From: Uranotaenia lowii
Lineage: Eukaryota; Arthropoda; Insecta; Diptera; Culicidae
Length of the DNA stretch: 64,000 nucleotides
Direction: 5' to 3'
Assembly (NCBI RefSeq): GCF_029784155.1
Contig: NC_073692.1
Coordinates: forward strand, 17,858,126 to 17,922,125
Position numbers and translations under genes: made by a program. How positions within the stretch are numbered: position 1 is the first letter of the stretch; each line of letters starts with the position of its first letter. Shown here one piece after another: positions 10,887-22,633 of this stretch. The notes under the pieces were generated by a model. The model ran no database searches. It saw nothing but the letters and a program-made list of their open reading frames with translations, and was not told the origin of the DNA.

Positions 10887-11648
10887 AAAGGTGGTACAAT
10901 GCCAAAATTTGGGTCTTACTTTTCATATGTCGATACCACAATTATACCAACTGTAGGTTTCACTGAAACCTTAATGATACCTCGTTTAACCACCATCCTA
11001 AAACCCGTTTTGAGAGCATAATGATGCCACTTTCAGGCTTCGATTACATCCAAAATTTGGCATCGGTGTGCTTTCAAAATTTTTTTCAAAGGCTGGCAAA
11101 ACGAGGTATCATGTACCTGTAGAGGAAACCAAAATATGGCATACATATGCTATCAGCATATTAAATTAAAATACCCAAATTTTCGCATTTTACAACCTAT
11201 ATTAGAGTAAAACAATCCCAAATCTTGCTAACAAGGCATGATAGCAAAAATTTACATAACTCAACTATTAATGTTTGCTTTGTGAGGTAAATCGCAATGA
11301 ATTACTGAAATCACCTGTATTGGGATGAATCATCAAACAGGATGAGAGAGAATAACTGAAAAAAACGCCTGTATTTATGCATTTATCCGACATTACACAA
11401 GAAATAAGTATGCATACCTTGCAAAAATCGCGATCACTTATGCATAATTGTGCTTTCAAATTCCTTTCTAAAAAAAATGTTCAAACAAGGTATCAAAAAG
11501 CTTTCAACACAACCAAAATTTTGCATAAGGCAATTCAGACCGAAATTATAACACTGTATCAATTTTATTTAGACAAAAAAGTATGTACGAAATTTAAGCT
11601 TTCAAGGCATGATAGCAATTTAATAATTTTGCCTTAAAAATCTGCTCG

Positions 11649-13716
11649 TGATAGTTTATGGTATTTATGCGAGATATCAAATATCGCCTTCATGTATGCA
11701 ATGATGCTTAGCATGATACTTGTGATGTCTATAATATCGCCTTTACTTACTCGAGCACATATTAGGATTAAGACGATTCCATCCAGATAAATTTTTAAAA
11801 AGATGCCAAAAATTAAGAGTGTAAACAAAGTTTGTTCATATAATTTAATATCCGTGATTAGTCCTAACATAGCCCTTAAAAATGTAAAATGCATCAATTT
11901 TCACTATTTGCTCCGAGAAATTTTAATTTAGATTCGAACATGGAATATTTTTTTGTAATGATTGTGATTTGAAAACAAATTTTTCTTTTTACACTTTTTT
12001 TCAGTGTTAACATCTGTATCTAAATTGGAATATTAAAATTTTTAAATATGGACCAATATCAGATAACGAAGTCTTACTACCAATTTAATCACTCAAACAT
12101 TAATTGCAGAACATAATTGCATTAACATAAATCTTAAGTAATTGTTCAAAATCCATTTTAAATGAAGCCCTCAGAGCCAAAGAGGTCTTAGTACATGAAA
12201 ACTACTTTCATGAAAACGTTCTTCGAAGTATTAGTGTTCGGTGATTTTTTATGAATAAATTTGCAAAATAAGTCAATTCATGTAAGACTAATTTTATTCC
12301 AAATTTTAAATTTGTGTGTTTTAACAAACTAACAAAACTGAAGATAGCATTGTGAATTTCTAGTAATGATTATCAAAATATCAACAAATGTTGAATTATA
12401 TGAAATTCACACTGATCTAATCAAACTAATCAAACATGCGAGTGAATGAGTGAATTGTAAAGAAAAACTTTAACACAGGATTAAGAAAAGGCATGGGATG
12501 AATGAAAATAGTTTACAACAAAATAAGTAACAGTCTTCTTCTGATGTTGCCATACTTTTGAGCTTTTTTAATTTTTCTGTTAAAACCTAAGTCAAAGAAT
12601 TACGGGATAAACTTGAACTCACTACTCTACACACTTTATACCCTTTAATTTATGCAATATACATTTATAACACTTTATTTATTGAGTTATCCAAGTGTTA
12701 TATAAGTTGTAGAAGTTAAGGCGATTTTGGTATCAACTCTACGTACGTCAACTACCTTCTACAAATTAAAACGCCGCGATGTATACAATGAGTATAACTT
12801 CGATGCTTTTGTTTCCCTTTTTTGTTCAAATTCTGAATCTCAAAAAAAAAAATAATTTGAAAATATGAATCAATTGTTTTCATGCATCTAAATTATTGAG
12901 CAGAAATTAGTTGCAATTGACATTCAATGATACTACAAACATTTTGAAATCATCGGGAATTCAGAAAACTTGATTGGCTAGTCAGTAGGTACCTACCGTG
13001 AGGCAACTGAGGATTTTGTTTTATGGTTTAACAAGATGAATATGAAGTTCAAAACAAAAACTTACCTCATATAAATGTATTAAGCCATGAATTGTGAACA
13101 GCTCCGTTTCTCAATTTCAGGACGCATTATCTTGTTCTAGTTTCTCGTTTGGACCGTACAAAATCCGATAAGTTGAAGAGGTTTATGAATAGTTCAGCTA
13201 TCGATACTGTATCAGGGGAATGCGAATTTCCTCTTCGCTGGTTTCAGGTAACTTGAAGCAGTGTCCAGTGAGCTTCAACTAGACTTATTCGGACTAGATC
13301 AATACTTTCGTTCTCTATTAGCTGTCGAAAGCATACTTAACGAAAAAAGTGGCGGATGCACACCACGAGATTACGGTTTGTGTAGTTCAAAAACTCATTT
13401 TTCCAGCTTACTTCCAATTTCCACCGGTAGTACCTGCAAAACCAGATTTACTAAGTAAACCTGCCAGATTTTGATAACGTTTTACCTGCTGGTCATCCAG
13501 CTGCTTTCAAAGGAAGAAGATCCACTGCATTCCGAAATCCTATTTCTTCGAAACTGAGAAGCTAGCGATTTGAACTGATCCAGCAGTGAGCGCTTCTCTT
13601 TCGGAAGAACCGATGGCACAGAACCTATTGTCAACATCTTTACCGGGACTTGCTACTAGACACCGTTTGTGTCCTGATGTCGAACGAATTGAAAAAAAAA
13701 TCTTCTAGTTTGTTTA
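11649..13716. other. AT-rich DNA, no recognised gene
   Basis: Mostly low-complexity AT-rich sequence. The patch 13085-13680 is richer in G+C and has a short open frame (13261-13458) with splice-like TTTCAG and TTCCAG sites nearby. I do not recognise the peptide. It could be a decayed exon or an old element, and I make no functional call. Confidence 0.4.
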
Positions 13717-13718
13717 TA

Positions 13719-14653
13719 AGGTACACCGGGGTAAGTGTGGACGGGTTTTCGTATAGTTCAACTTTAAAAAATCATTAAAAAATCAGCAGTGGAGCAATTT
13801 TGATAAATTGACGTTCAATGTGATGCAGAACATGTTGTTTACAAAAGCTGAAGAGATGAGCTCGTTAGAAGCAAAGCGAAAAAAGTTATCACGTAAATCG
13901 TTATGGACGGCTGGTGTCTTCATTTACCCCGCTTTATGGGGTAAGTGTGGACGGTAGATTTTCCCTTTGATTTCTCAGGAAATTTTCAAAAAATTTGTGT
14001 TTTCTTGGTTGAATACGTTACTTTATTGCTCAAACCGTCCAAAATTTTGAAAAAAGTCCGTGATACTATAATTATAGTGTGTAATTTATTTTACAACACA
14101 CGAGATCCGATTTTATCAAAAACACAGAACAAATAAGTACTTTACTCAAATTTTCATGATCCGAATGCTAAATATCGTTAAATAATACAACTCATAAAGG
14201 ATGAAGGACAGAAAATTGAAAAAATGTGTAAACATCAAGTCTTTTTAAAGCCGTCCACACTTACCCCAGGTAGGGGTTGGAGACAAAATTTTAGTTTTTT
14301 GTAAATAAACTCTTTTTTCTTAATTTTTAACCGCCGTTTCTTTTCCTAACTGGTTGTTTGGAATGTAAGGATTGTTTCAATGTAGAGTTTTTCATCGAGA
14401 GCCAGCTAGTTCAGGAGAAATTTGCAATTGAAAAAGATGCACATCAACTCGACATCGTAGTTGAAAATAGAAAATTCCGAAAAAGTCGCTGTAAACATCC
14501 GTTATTGTATGAATCGTATCTTTTTCACAGTTATTGGATAGATTACAAGTAAATTGAACATTCTGCATCAAAAGTTTGAAAAAATAGTGCACAGTATTGT
14601 TTTTATAGCCATCGTCCACACTTACCCCGCGTCCACACTTACCCCGGTGTACC
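13719..14653. mobile_element. TA-flanked MITE (GGGGTAAGTGTGGAC family)
   Basis: 935 bp bounded by a 25-bp inverted repeat beginning AGGTACACCGGGGTAAGTGT, with TA on both sides (13717-13718, 14654-14655). The motif GGGGTAAGTGTGGAC occurs in both termini, again near 13937, and as its complement near 14252 and 14613. The right end therefore carries two adjacent copies. No coding capacity. A truncated relative lies at 38942-39108. Confidence 0.88.
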
Positions 14654-14655
14654 TT

Positions 14656-15774
14656 AACTTGAACGTAAACAAAAATACAGCGCTGCAGGGGTGCCAAGTG
14701 TACTTTTTTTTCTAAAACTGTATTGATTTCTCAAAATTGCTTGAATTGTTCAGATTGAAAAAAAAGGTTGGTTTTAAATGTAATTGAACTGATTTTTGAT
14801 TAACATAGAAATAATAGTTAAAGTTTATAGTAACATAATTTGTTTTCCGTCATTGCATATGCTAGTTTTTTGACAAAATCACCTGGCATCTCTACTTCGA
14901 TCTGACCCGCGGAAGGATCAGTGGCATCGAACATATGTCTAAATTAGATAAAAAATATCACACGAATGTTTCATTTAGCAAACCAGGTCTTAAGTCCTAT
15001 TATAATCAATGCATATTGATATTCTTCAAAACATTGATTAAAAACATGACCTTAAATTGATACGTTGTACCGTGGATATGAATCAAGCTTTAAACTTTGG
15101 GTTACGTTCAATATATGTCTATATAACGGGTAATAATACACAAAATTAGTATCAGTTGTACGCTTAGAAAATCGAGCTTTTATATTGTGAGGCGATAAAT
15201 GCACGGTCCAAAGAATTATCAAAGGGATGAAGCAACTGTCCAATCCAAGTAAACAGATTGAAACGACTTTTTGGTTACAGAACGTCAGTGTTACTTTGGT
15301 TTCAATGACATTTTGGTACCTCAACGTCAGTGTGCTACCAAAATATCAATTAGGAATTTTTCTTCATTTCATACGCTTGAGAATTATGACCTGGAAAGTT
15401 CTGCAAAAAAATATAAAAAATATATTCATATGGGGGAAAATGGCTTTCTAAATATTTTTTGATGAATACTCAAGATGTGAGTAAAGTTAAGAAAGCTCAA
15501 TTTTATGTACATTCAAAATAAACATAGTTTTTATGAACTTGATAAATCGTCGAACATGCGTTAATGCACAGAAGTATTGAATAATCTGTTAATATTACTT
15601 AGACTATAATGTCAAAAAAGAAATCAATTTTTCTTTCAATTTATCAACACAACTAGTTTTCCTCATCCAAAAAATGCAAAACACCCCCCAATTCTGTTTA
15701 TCTTGTTGATGATTGACTCGTTAGAAAGCGTTTGCACTTTGATAACCTTTGGAAACTAAACGCTGACTTTATGA
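14656..15774. other. No feature recognised
   Basis: AT-rich sequence with short uninformative reading frames. I see no element boundary. Confidence 0.4.
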
Positions 15775-16099
15775 TGCCTAGTCTTGCTATCAAATGAATG
15801 TAATGCCAAATTATACTATCATTATGGCCTCAGCTTTGAAATTCATGAAAGTAAAGGATGCCTTAACAATACCTCGTTCTGGCATGAGATTATATTTTAC
15901 ACCAAAGTATGCTATCCGCTTGCTATTGATAGCTCATTTTAGTTGCAGTTTGCTTTCAAAATTAACACTTTTGATATCTGTTTGATGCCTATTTTTGCTA
16001 TCATGGTTGAATTTATACCAAATGATGCTATCATTTTGCTATTGAAACCTTAATTTGGTCTCAGCTTGTTATCGTTTTTGGCATCGAAGTCTGCTCGGG
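15775..16099. mobile_element. Truncated MITE with CGAGCAGA end, copy 2
   Basis: Carries the right terminus GTCTGCTCGGG at 16089-16099. The interior has many TGATAGCA-type motifs (written here as TTGCTATCA), like the element at 6292-11648. I find no matching left terminus, so the left side appears lost or diverged. It directly abuts the foldback structure that follows. Confidence 0.6.
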
Positions 16100-16100
16100 T

Positions 16101-17300
16101 TATTATTACATTTGAAAAATCTTATAAAGCTTCTCACCACTCACTGATTGAACTAAGACCACAAAAAGTATCCAACGAGCTTGGTTATTGATTGTAGAGT
16201 GTATACATGTTCAAAACGGTTTATTTACATTACAAATTCAATCTTTAACACAAAATTGATAAGGATTAGCTGAAGTTATGAGCATTTTTGGGGTTTTATT
16301 ATTCCGGTACAAATATCAAATCCTTTTTTTGGCACTCCAATTTTTCAAAAATCCCGAAGTCGGGAATAAACAAAGTTAAAGGTATTTGAAACAAAATTTT
16401 ATACATTCTTCGAAAATTCAAACCGTAGAAGATTGGAGTAATATTACTTGTTATTTAGGATTTTTTTTTTCAAATGTTTGATCTTAATTTTCTCGGTTGT
16501 TGGATTTTGTGCAATGTACATTGTAAACAAGTTTGTTGCAAGCCAGCTTTGGTTAATTTTTTTTCCAATGTATTGAAAATTTGAATTAATTTTTATTTTA
16601 AATCACCTTTTGTAATATTCTTTTTCCTTTTTATCGAAAAATCATCAATAAAAGCCAGAAGGTTCTGTCGTGTACTTTTGACAAAAATGAACAATCAGTA
16701 ATTTTTGCTTGAAAACTTAAATTCGACCACGTTTTTACATACATGAGTGCCTCCAAAAACACAAATATATGCAATCAAACATAAAGAATAGGTTGAAGTT
16801 TTTTATTTTATTTTATATATGACACTTTATCATGCTTAAAAAAGCCGTGTCTAAGGTTTTATAATCAATCAAAAGTGAAAAGTAGGAATACCTTCAGAAA
16901 TCATGAAAAAGGATGAAAGATTTTCAACAAAGATGTTTGATTTTGAAATCCAGATGCATCATTTAAAATTTGGGCTGGAATGTAAGAAGTAAATTTTATT
17001 TGTTTCCTAGTCCCAAATGTTTGTTCATAAAGTATTCACACTAACTTAGCTCAAAATATAAATAACAAAATTTTCAAGAAAGGCGGGAGACATTTTTTTC
17101 CAGAATAAAACCCTACAAATGCTCATAACTTCAGATAATCCTGATCAATTTTATGTAAAAGATTGATTTTTAAAAGTAAATGAACCGTTTTGAACATTTA
17201 TACACCCTACAATCAATAACTAAGCTCATCGAATACTTTTTCTGGTCTCAGTTCAATCAGTGGTGAGAAGCTTTATTAGATTTTTCAAATGAAATAATAA
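16101..17300. mobile_element. Foldback element with ~200-bp inverted arms
   Basis: The left arm (16101-16320) and right arm (17101-17300) are inverted copies of each other, about 85% similar by eye. Shared blocks include AAGCTTCTCACCACT, TATTGATTGTAGAGTGTATA-like sequence, GTTCAAAACGGTT and TGAAGTTATGAGCATTT. The central ~780 bp is AT-rich and non-coding. It has no transposase. An alternative is an inverted duplication of a smaller repeat. Confidence 0.7.
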
Positions 17301-17410
17301 TCACTCTGTCAAATGAAAAGGAGAAAGTTCCATCTTTCTAATAGTGCAAAAATAAGCGATGCTTATTTTCGATAATAAAGTTTTCTCTCAGAGACACCGT
17401 GTTGCAAGTT
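17290..17410 (-). repeat. Inverted relative of the repeat at 5880-6060
   Basis: Read on the minus strand, it gives ACACGGTGTCTCTGAGAG followed by GCATCGCTTATTTTTGCACT and GAAAGATGGAACTTTCTCC. This matches 5935-6050 in the same order. Confidence 0.6.
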
Positions 17411-17611
17411 GTTGCATAAATAACTTTTTCGCAACTCCATAACAAAATGTTTGAATCGAATAAACAAAAAGTTTTTAGAAACACAAGGTTCTCCGACTTC
17501 ACAGTAAGTAGGCGAGGAGTGAGCAGGGCGCTCAATAAGTTTGTTTACAAACATATTATTTGCTCAGCTTTTCTGTGGTTTGTTGGTTAACGAACTTCAT
17601 GAGTTTCTCAG

Positions 17612-17926
17612 CAAGGTTGCCGAATAAAAATTCAGTGTTTTTGAGAAAAATAATTCTGACTTTCTGTGGTTTTACCCAAAAATTCTGTGATGGATTTCTG
17701 TGATACTATTTCCTAGAATTTCATAGAAAATTAATGAAAAATTTTTCACATTTTAGTTGGGCAAAATCAATTACTATTACCAATCTTACATTACTTTCCT
17801 GATTCAATTTAGAAATTCAGTGAAATCTGTGAAAATTTCAAAATTCTGTGTTCTGTGACACAGATTCTGTGATGAAAATTTGCTCAAAATTCTGTGCAGA
17901 TTTTTTTTGTGATTTCGGCAACCTTG
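17612..17926. mobile_element. hAT-like MITE, copy 2 (inverted)
   Basis: 315 bp bounded by CAAGGTTGCC and GGCAACCTTG. Flanking 8-mers TTTCTCAG (17604-17611) and TTTCCCAA (17927-17934) match at six of eight positions, consistent with a decayed target duplication. The interior is the reverse complement of the CACAGAATT-rich sequence in 35-433, with deletions. Confidence 0.75.
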
Positions 17927-17934
17927 TTTCCCAA

Positions 17935-19960
17935 TTGCAAAGCCAAAATGGCTGAATCGGGAATTTGACATAACACCTCTTATACATACACACTTTTCGA
18001 TAAAGTTTTTAAAATAATATCGAGAGAACTGCTATTAAACACTGTTCTGATCTCTAAGAAAAACTACAAATCGCTATTTCTAGTAAAACAAATTTTTTCA
18101 ATGGTATTTCTTGGTAATATAATTTGGAGGAGGTCGTAGCAATACTAGTTTTTTTTTAGAACTCGACGTAATTATCCAAATCGGCGAACTTTGTTGGTTA
18201 AATTTACAACTCGTGTTAGAAAAATAGAAAAAAAAAATGTCAAAGTCACTGGCGATATAGGCTACGACTGCTCAATTCACTTAACACGTACTATTAGACT
18301 GATTCGATTTGGGGTCATTTTTGAGTTTCTCAAACCCTGGGGTCTAAAAACCTTCGTCTTGGTCCAAAACTCACCCATGATTTTTGTAGAATTTTTAAGT
18401 AATGTTTACATGAGTAAATTTGAACTTTTGGGTTTGTATGGGAAAATTGAATATTTTGTTCTGAAAAATCAACATCGTTTTTGTTTCTTCTGTGGAACCG
18501 AGCCAGCTGAATGTTTTTGTGCCAATTTATAAAATTCCTAAGGGAAATTTTTCGCTGAACAACTTTGTCGAAGACCGTAACTTCGTATCTTATTAGGCAA
18601 AAAAGTCGTTTCAACTTCTATGCAATCAGTATATTTAGAATTATATGAAACAACTGCATAACTTGAACATTACTAAATTACTAGATTCAATCCCGTAAAG
18701 ATTTATATTTTATTTCCACAATGATTTAAAGATTCGGAACAAATTTATGAAAAGCATGAAAGAAAAGTATTATAAAAGAATTAAACACAATACCCCATGT
18801 ACGTTCGTATGGCAATTAGAACAAGAGGTAACCCATAATGAGATAATTTAAATCTCTGAAATTAAGATCCCGAAGTTGGAAACGTTCCTGATGATCATCC
18901 ATCCTCCATGTTTTTTTCTCCATCCCCCAGAATCTTTCTTGGTTCAACTTTTGAAACGATTGCTTTAAGCTTAAGCCATTAATTTTCTTTCATTTTGGTC
19001 CAATCCGTTCCACGCTATCCAGATTCCTAGCAGCCGGATTCGAGGCCGATTCAATTCCGAAAACATTGGATCGGGACCGACGATGATGATGAAGATGACC
19101 ATCTCAAACTTCGGGGCGATCCACAGTCAATTTAGGAAAGGATGTGAAGGATGGGGGGAAAAGCTCGAAACAAAAAACTCAGAAAATCTTTCCTCCGCCC
19201 CCTTCCAAACACGACCAAATCTCCCGCAGAGCGAACCCGAAATCATGATTATGCTGATAATTCCTCCCGAAAAAAACGACGAGAGCCCACTCGAGAACTC
19301 CAACAGGGGAGAATCAGAGGTTTTGGTGCTGCTATTCGAAAGCTCTGAAAATAATGCTATATAGGCAGATAGATGCTTCCCAATCGGAGATCGTCTTCTT
19401 ACTACGAGGTTTCCTTTTCCCGCTCCGGGGGCTCCAAGAAGATCCCGAGAACGAATCCACCAGACAGACCGAGGACCAATCGGGGAATCAATAACAGAAA
19501 CAACTAAAAGAACAACAACAACGAACAACCGCCAGTCATAAGCATTCATAATGAGTTAGTTACACTTAACATGTTTTTCAAGAAATTCAAGATGAACGAA
19601 CGTCTGGCCGCGACTGCGCCAGAGATCGTGTGAAGCTGCGGGAAGAATATAATATTGCTATCACTACTGGCGAGGTGGAAATGGATGGTGGAGAAAAATG
19701 GGGGACAGAGAGAAGGTTTGGTCCCGAAGCAGAACAGAAAAAAAACAGGACAGCAGCCACATCGAAAACGGGAAGATTTGAACGTTCGAATTGGGGAAAC
19801 CTGCTGTGTTTGCTCGAAGGTTTTATATTAGAACCCGGCCCCTATAATAAAGTTTTCTTTTAAACTGATAGGGTGACGAAGACACTTCTCCCAAAGCAAT
19901 TTCGATTTTTTTACCCTTACATTTAAAGTTAAAATTATGACTATCGGCAATCGCCATCTG
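17935..19960. other. Non-coding DNA with repeat fragment at 18185-18620
   Basis: The part 18185-18620 resembles dispersed repeats (shared words with 5890-5920). The part 18990-19860 is less AT-rich and contains short open frames on both strands with no recognisable domain. It could be host intron or intergenic sequence. Confidence 0.45.
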
Positions 19961-20104
19961 TCTTCTGAATTCTGATTTCTTAGTTTATGCTTCAGAATTC
20001 TTACTTCAGCCTTCTGCCTTCTGACTTCTGACTTCGGACTTCTGACTTCTGACTTCCGACTTCTGATTTCTGACTTCAAACTTCAGACTTCTGATTTCTG
20101 ACCT
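19961..20104. repeat. Degenerate TTCTGACT minisatellite
   Basis: Irregular repeats of TTCTGACTTC, TTCTGATTTC and CTTCGGACTT, about 7-15 bp each. It lies directly before the 9-bp array. Confidence 0.8.
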
Positions 20105-20126
20105 CCAATTTCAGTAATATGTCTCA

Positions 20127-21268
20127 TTATTGTCATTTTTGTCAGTTTTGTCATTTCTGTCATTTTTGTCATTTTTGTCATTTTTGTCATTTTTGTGATT
20201 TTTGTCATTTTTGTGATTTTTGTCATTTTTGTCATTTTTGTCATTTTTGTAATTTTTTTCATTTTTGTCATTTTTGTCATTTTTGTCATTTTTGTCATTT
20301 TTGTCATTTTTGTCATTCTTGTCATTTTTGTCATTTTTGTCATTTTTGTCATTTTTGTCATTTTTGTCATTTTTGTCATTTTTGTCATTTTTGTCATTTT
20401 TGTCATTTTTGTCATTTTTGTCATTTTTGTCATTTTTGTCATTTTTGTCATTTTTGTCATTTTTGTCATTTTTGTCATTTTTGTCATTTTTGTCATTTTT
20501 GTGATTTTTGTCATTTTTGTGATTTTTGTGATTTTTGTGATTTTTGTCATTTTTGTCATTTTTGTCATTTTTGTCATTTTTGTGATTTTTGTCATTTTTG
20601 TGATTTTTGTAATTTTTGTCATTTTTGTCATTTTTGTCATTTTTGTCATTTTTGTCATTTTTGTCATTTTTGTCATTTTTGTCATTTTTGTCATTTTTGT
20701 CATTTTTGTCATTTTTGTCATTTTTGTCATTTTTGTCATTTTTGTCATTTTTGTCATTTTTGTCATTTTTGTCATTTTTGTCATTTTTGTCATTTTTGTC
20801 ATTTTTGTCATTTTTGTCATTTTTGTCATTTTTGTGATTTTTGTCATTTTTGTCATTTTTGTCATTTTTGTCATTTTTGTCATTTTTGTCATTTTTGTCA
20901 TTTTTGTCATTTTTGTCATTTTTGTGATTTTTGTCATTTTTGTCATTTTTGTCATTTTTGTCATTTTTGTCATTTTTGTCATTTTTGTCATTTTTGTCAT
21001 TTTTGTCATTTTTGTCATTTTTGTCATTTTTGTCATTTTTGTCATTTTTGTCATTTTTGTCATTTTTGTCATTTTTGTCATTTTTGTCATTTTTGTCATT
21101 TTTGTCATTTTTGTCATTTTTGTCATTTTTGTCATTTTTGTCATTTTTGTCATTTTTGTCATTTTTGTCATTTTTGTCATTTTTGTCATTTTTGTCATTT
21201 TTGTCATTTTTGTCATTTTTGTCATTTTTGTCATATTTGTTATTTTTGTCATTTCTGTCATTTTTGAT
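20127..21268. repeat. 9-bp tandem array (TTTTTGTCA)n, array 1
   Basis: About 126 units of TTTTTGTCA. Variant units with GTGATTTTT occur at several points (for example 20192-20225, 20500-20540, 20580-20620, 20832 and 20925), and a few units have TAA or C changes. Because the unit is a multiple of three and lacks stops in three plus frames and two minus frames, it gives long spurious ORFs encoding FVI, SFL, HFC, MTK or NDK repeats. It is not coding. Confidence 0.97.
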
Positions 21269-22133
21269 CTATAATATCTTAGGAAAGAAAGCAAGTCTAA
21301 GTTCTCGATGGCAACCCTAATCCAGAACCCAGTTTACGTCTTGAGCGGAGTGGCAAGAAAAATAGGTGCCCAAAGATAGCCCAGGGTCGATTGGATCCAA
21401 ACGTGTGGGGGAACTCAGTCGGGCATCAGGTGGAAGGGTGGTCCGAATCCAATCAAAGCCCCCAGCCAGACAGGGCGAAAATATGAGCCGGGCCCGGTGT
21501 GTGGAACGAATATCCTCATCCCGAATTGTGGTCCGCGACCCCCACGAAGAATGGTGGAAGGGAAAACCGGGATCGAAAGCTGTAGAAACACAACAAATTG
21601 AAGAATATTATATGAATTATAATTCATGTTGCCGTACATATAAATATATGTATACCAATACACACTAACTAATATGGAGGACTGCGCTGCCCGGGAGGAA
21701 ATCAGTTTTTTCCTTCTTTCTCTCTATCTCGCCATGGATATTTTCGGGGTGGAATCCATGCTGTGGTTTTTCCTTCATCATCATCTGCTCTTCTCTCGGC
21801 GGGTTCGAGTTCGTGAGGAAGTTTTTCGTTTTTCTGCCCCTCTTCGTCCATCCCCTCATCAGCCCATGTCGTAATCGGGGGCCCCATGGAGTGGACCTGA
21901 AGTCGATTTCGACCCAACGACGACGATCAGACTCTGAAATTTCTCATTTAAAATTTAAAATTAGATGTTAGTCGAAATATATCAATCGGACAGGATCCTC
22001 TTTAGTCTTCTTGGTGGATTTTTTGCCTCCTTCATATTCGGTTGCCTCAATCTGGTTTCTGGAACCGGCAATAAAATTATGTTATTATACAATCGCGAGA
22101 CGTGTCATGTCTGCAAATTGAGCAGTGCGTGTA
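21269..22133. other. Non-repetitive spacer, no gene recognised
   Basis: Moderate G+C for this window. Short frames occur on both strands without a recognisable domain. The contig stops at an assembly gap. Confidence 0.4.
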
Positions 22134-22633
22134 NNNNNNNNNNNNNNNNNNNNNNNNNNNNNNNNNNNNNNNNNNNNNNNNNNNNNNNNNNNNNNNNNNN
22201 NNNNNNNNNNNNNNNNNNNNNNNNNNNNNNNNNNNNNNNNNNNNNNNNNNNNNNNNNNNNNNNNNNNNNNNNNNNNNNNNNNNNNNNNNNNNNNNNNNNN
22301 NNNNNNNNNNNNNNNNNNNNNNNNNNNNNNNNNNNNNNNNNNNNNNNNNNNNNNNNNNNNNNNNNNNNNNNNNNNNNNNNNNNNNNNNNNNNNNNNNNNN
22401 NNNNNNNNNNNNNNNNNNNNNNNNNNNNNNNNNNNNNNNNNNNNNNNNNNNNNNNNNNNNNNNNNNNNNNNNNNNNNNNNNNNNNNNNNNNNNNNNNNNN
22501 NNNNNNNNNNNNNNNNNNNNNNNNNNNNNNNNNNNNNNNNNNNNNNNNNNNNNNNNNNNNNNNNNNNNNNNNNNNNNNNNNNNNNNNNNNNNNNNNNNNN
22601 NNNNNNNNNNNNNNNNNNNNNNNNNNNNNNNNN
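22134..22633. other. Assembly gap of 500 N
   Basis: Exactly 500 N, a common placeholder length, so the real distance is unknown. It splits the spacer between the two 9-bp arrays. Confidence 0.99.

Larger units (their letters stand above)
6292..11648. mobile_element. MITE with CGAGCAGA ends, interrupted by a Jockey LINE
   Basis: Inverted ends start CGAGCAGACTTTTATGGCAA at 6292 and finish with the complement of CGAGCAGATTTTTAAGGCAA at 11648. Similarity continues inward for about 50 bp. Removing the LINE and one target duplicate leaves about 843 bp. The interior repeats short motifs such as TGATAGCA, GGTATCAT and ATGCC on both strands. A second, truncated copy lies at 15775-16099. Flanking TSD evidence is weak (TGAT on both sides). 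Confidence 0.7.

Noticed and set aside
13261..13458. A 65-codon frame with nearby splice-like sites as a host exon
   Set aside because: I do not recognise the peptide, and the splice-like motifs are too common in T-rich DNA to count as evidence.
19083..19549. Overlapping frames of 93 and 140 codons as host exons
   Set aside because: Both strands are open by composition alone, and no domain or clear splice structure supports either.
20083..21320. 403-codon MTK-repeat and 382-codon HFC-repeat frames
   Set aside because: Same artefact in the first 9-bp array.
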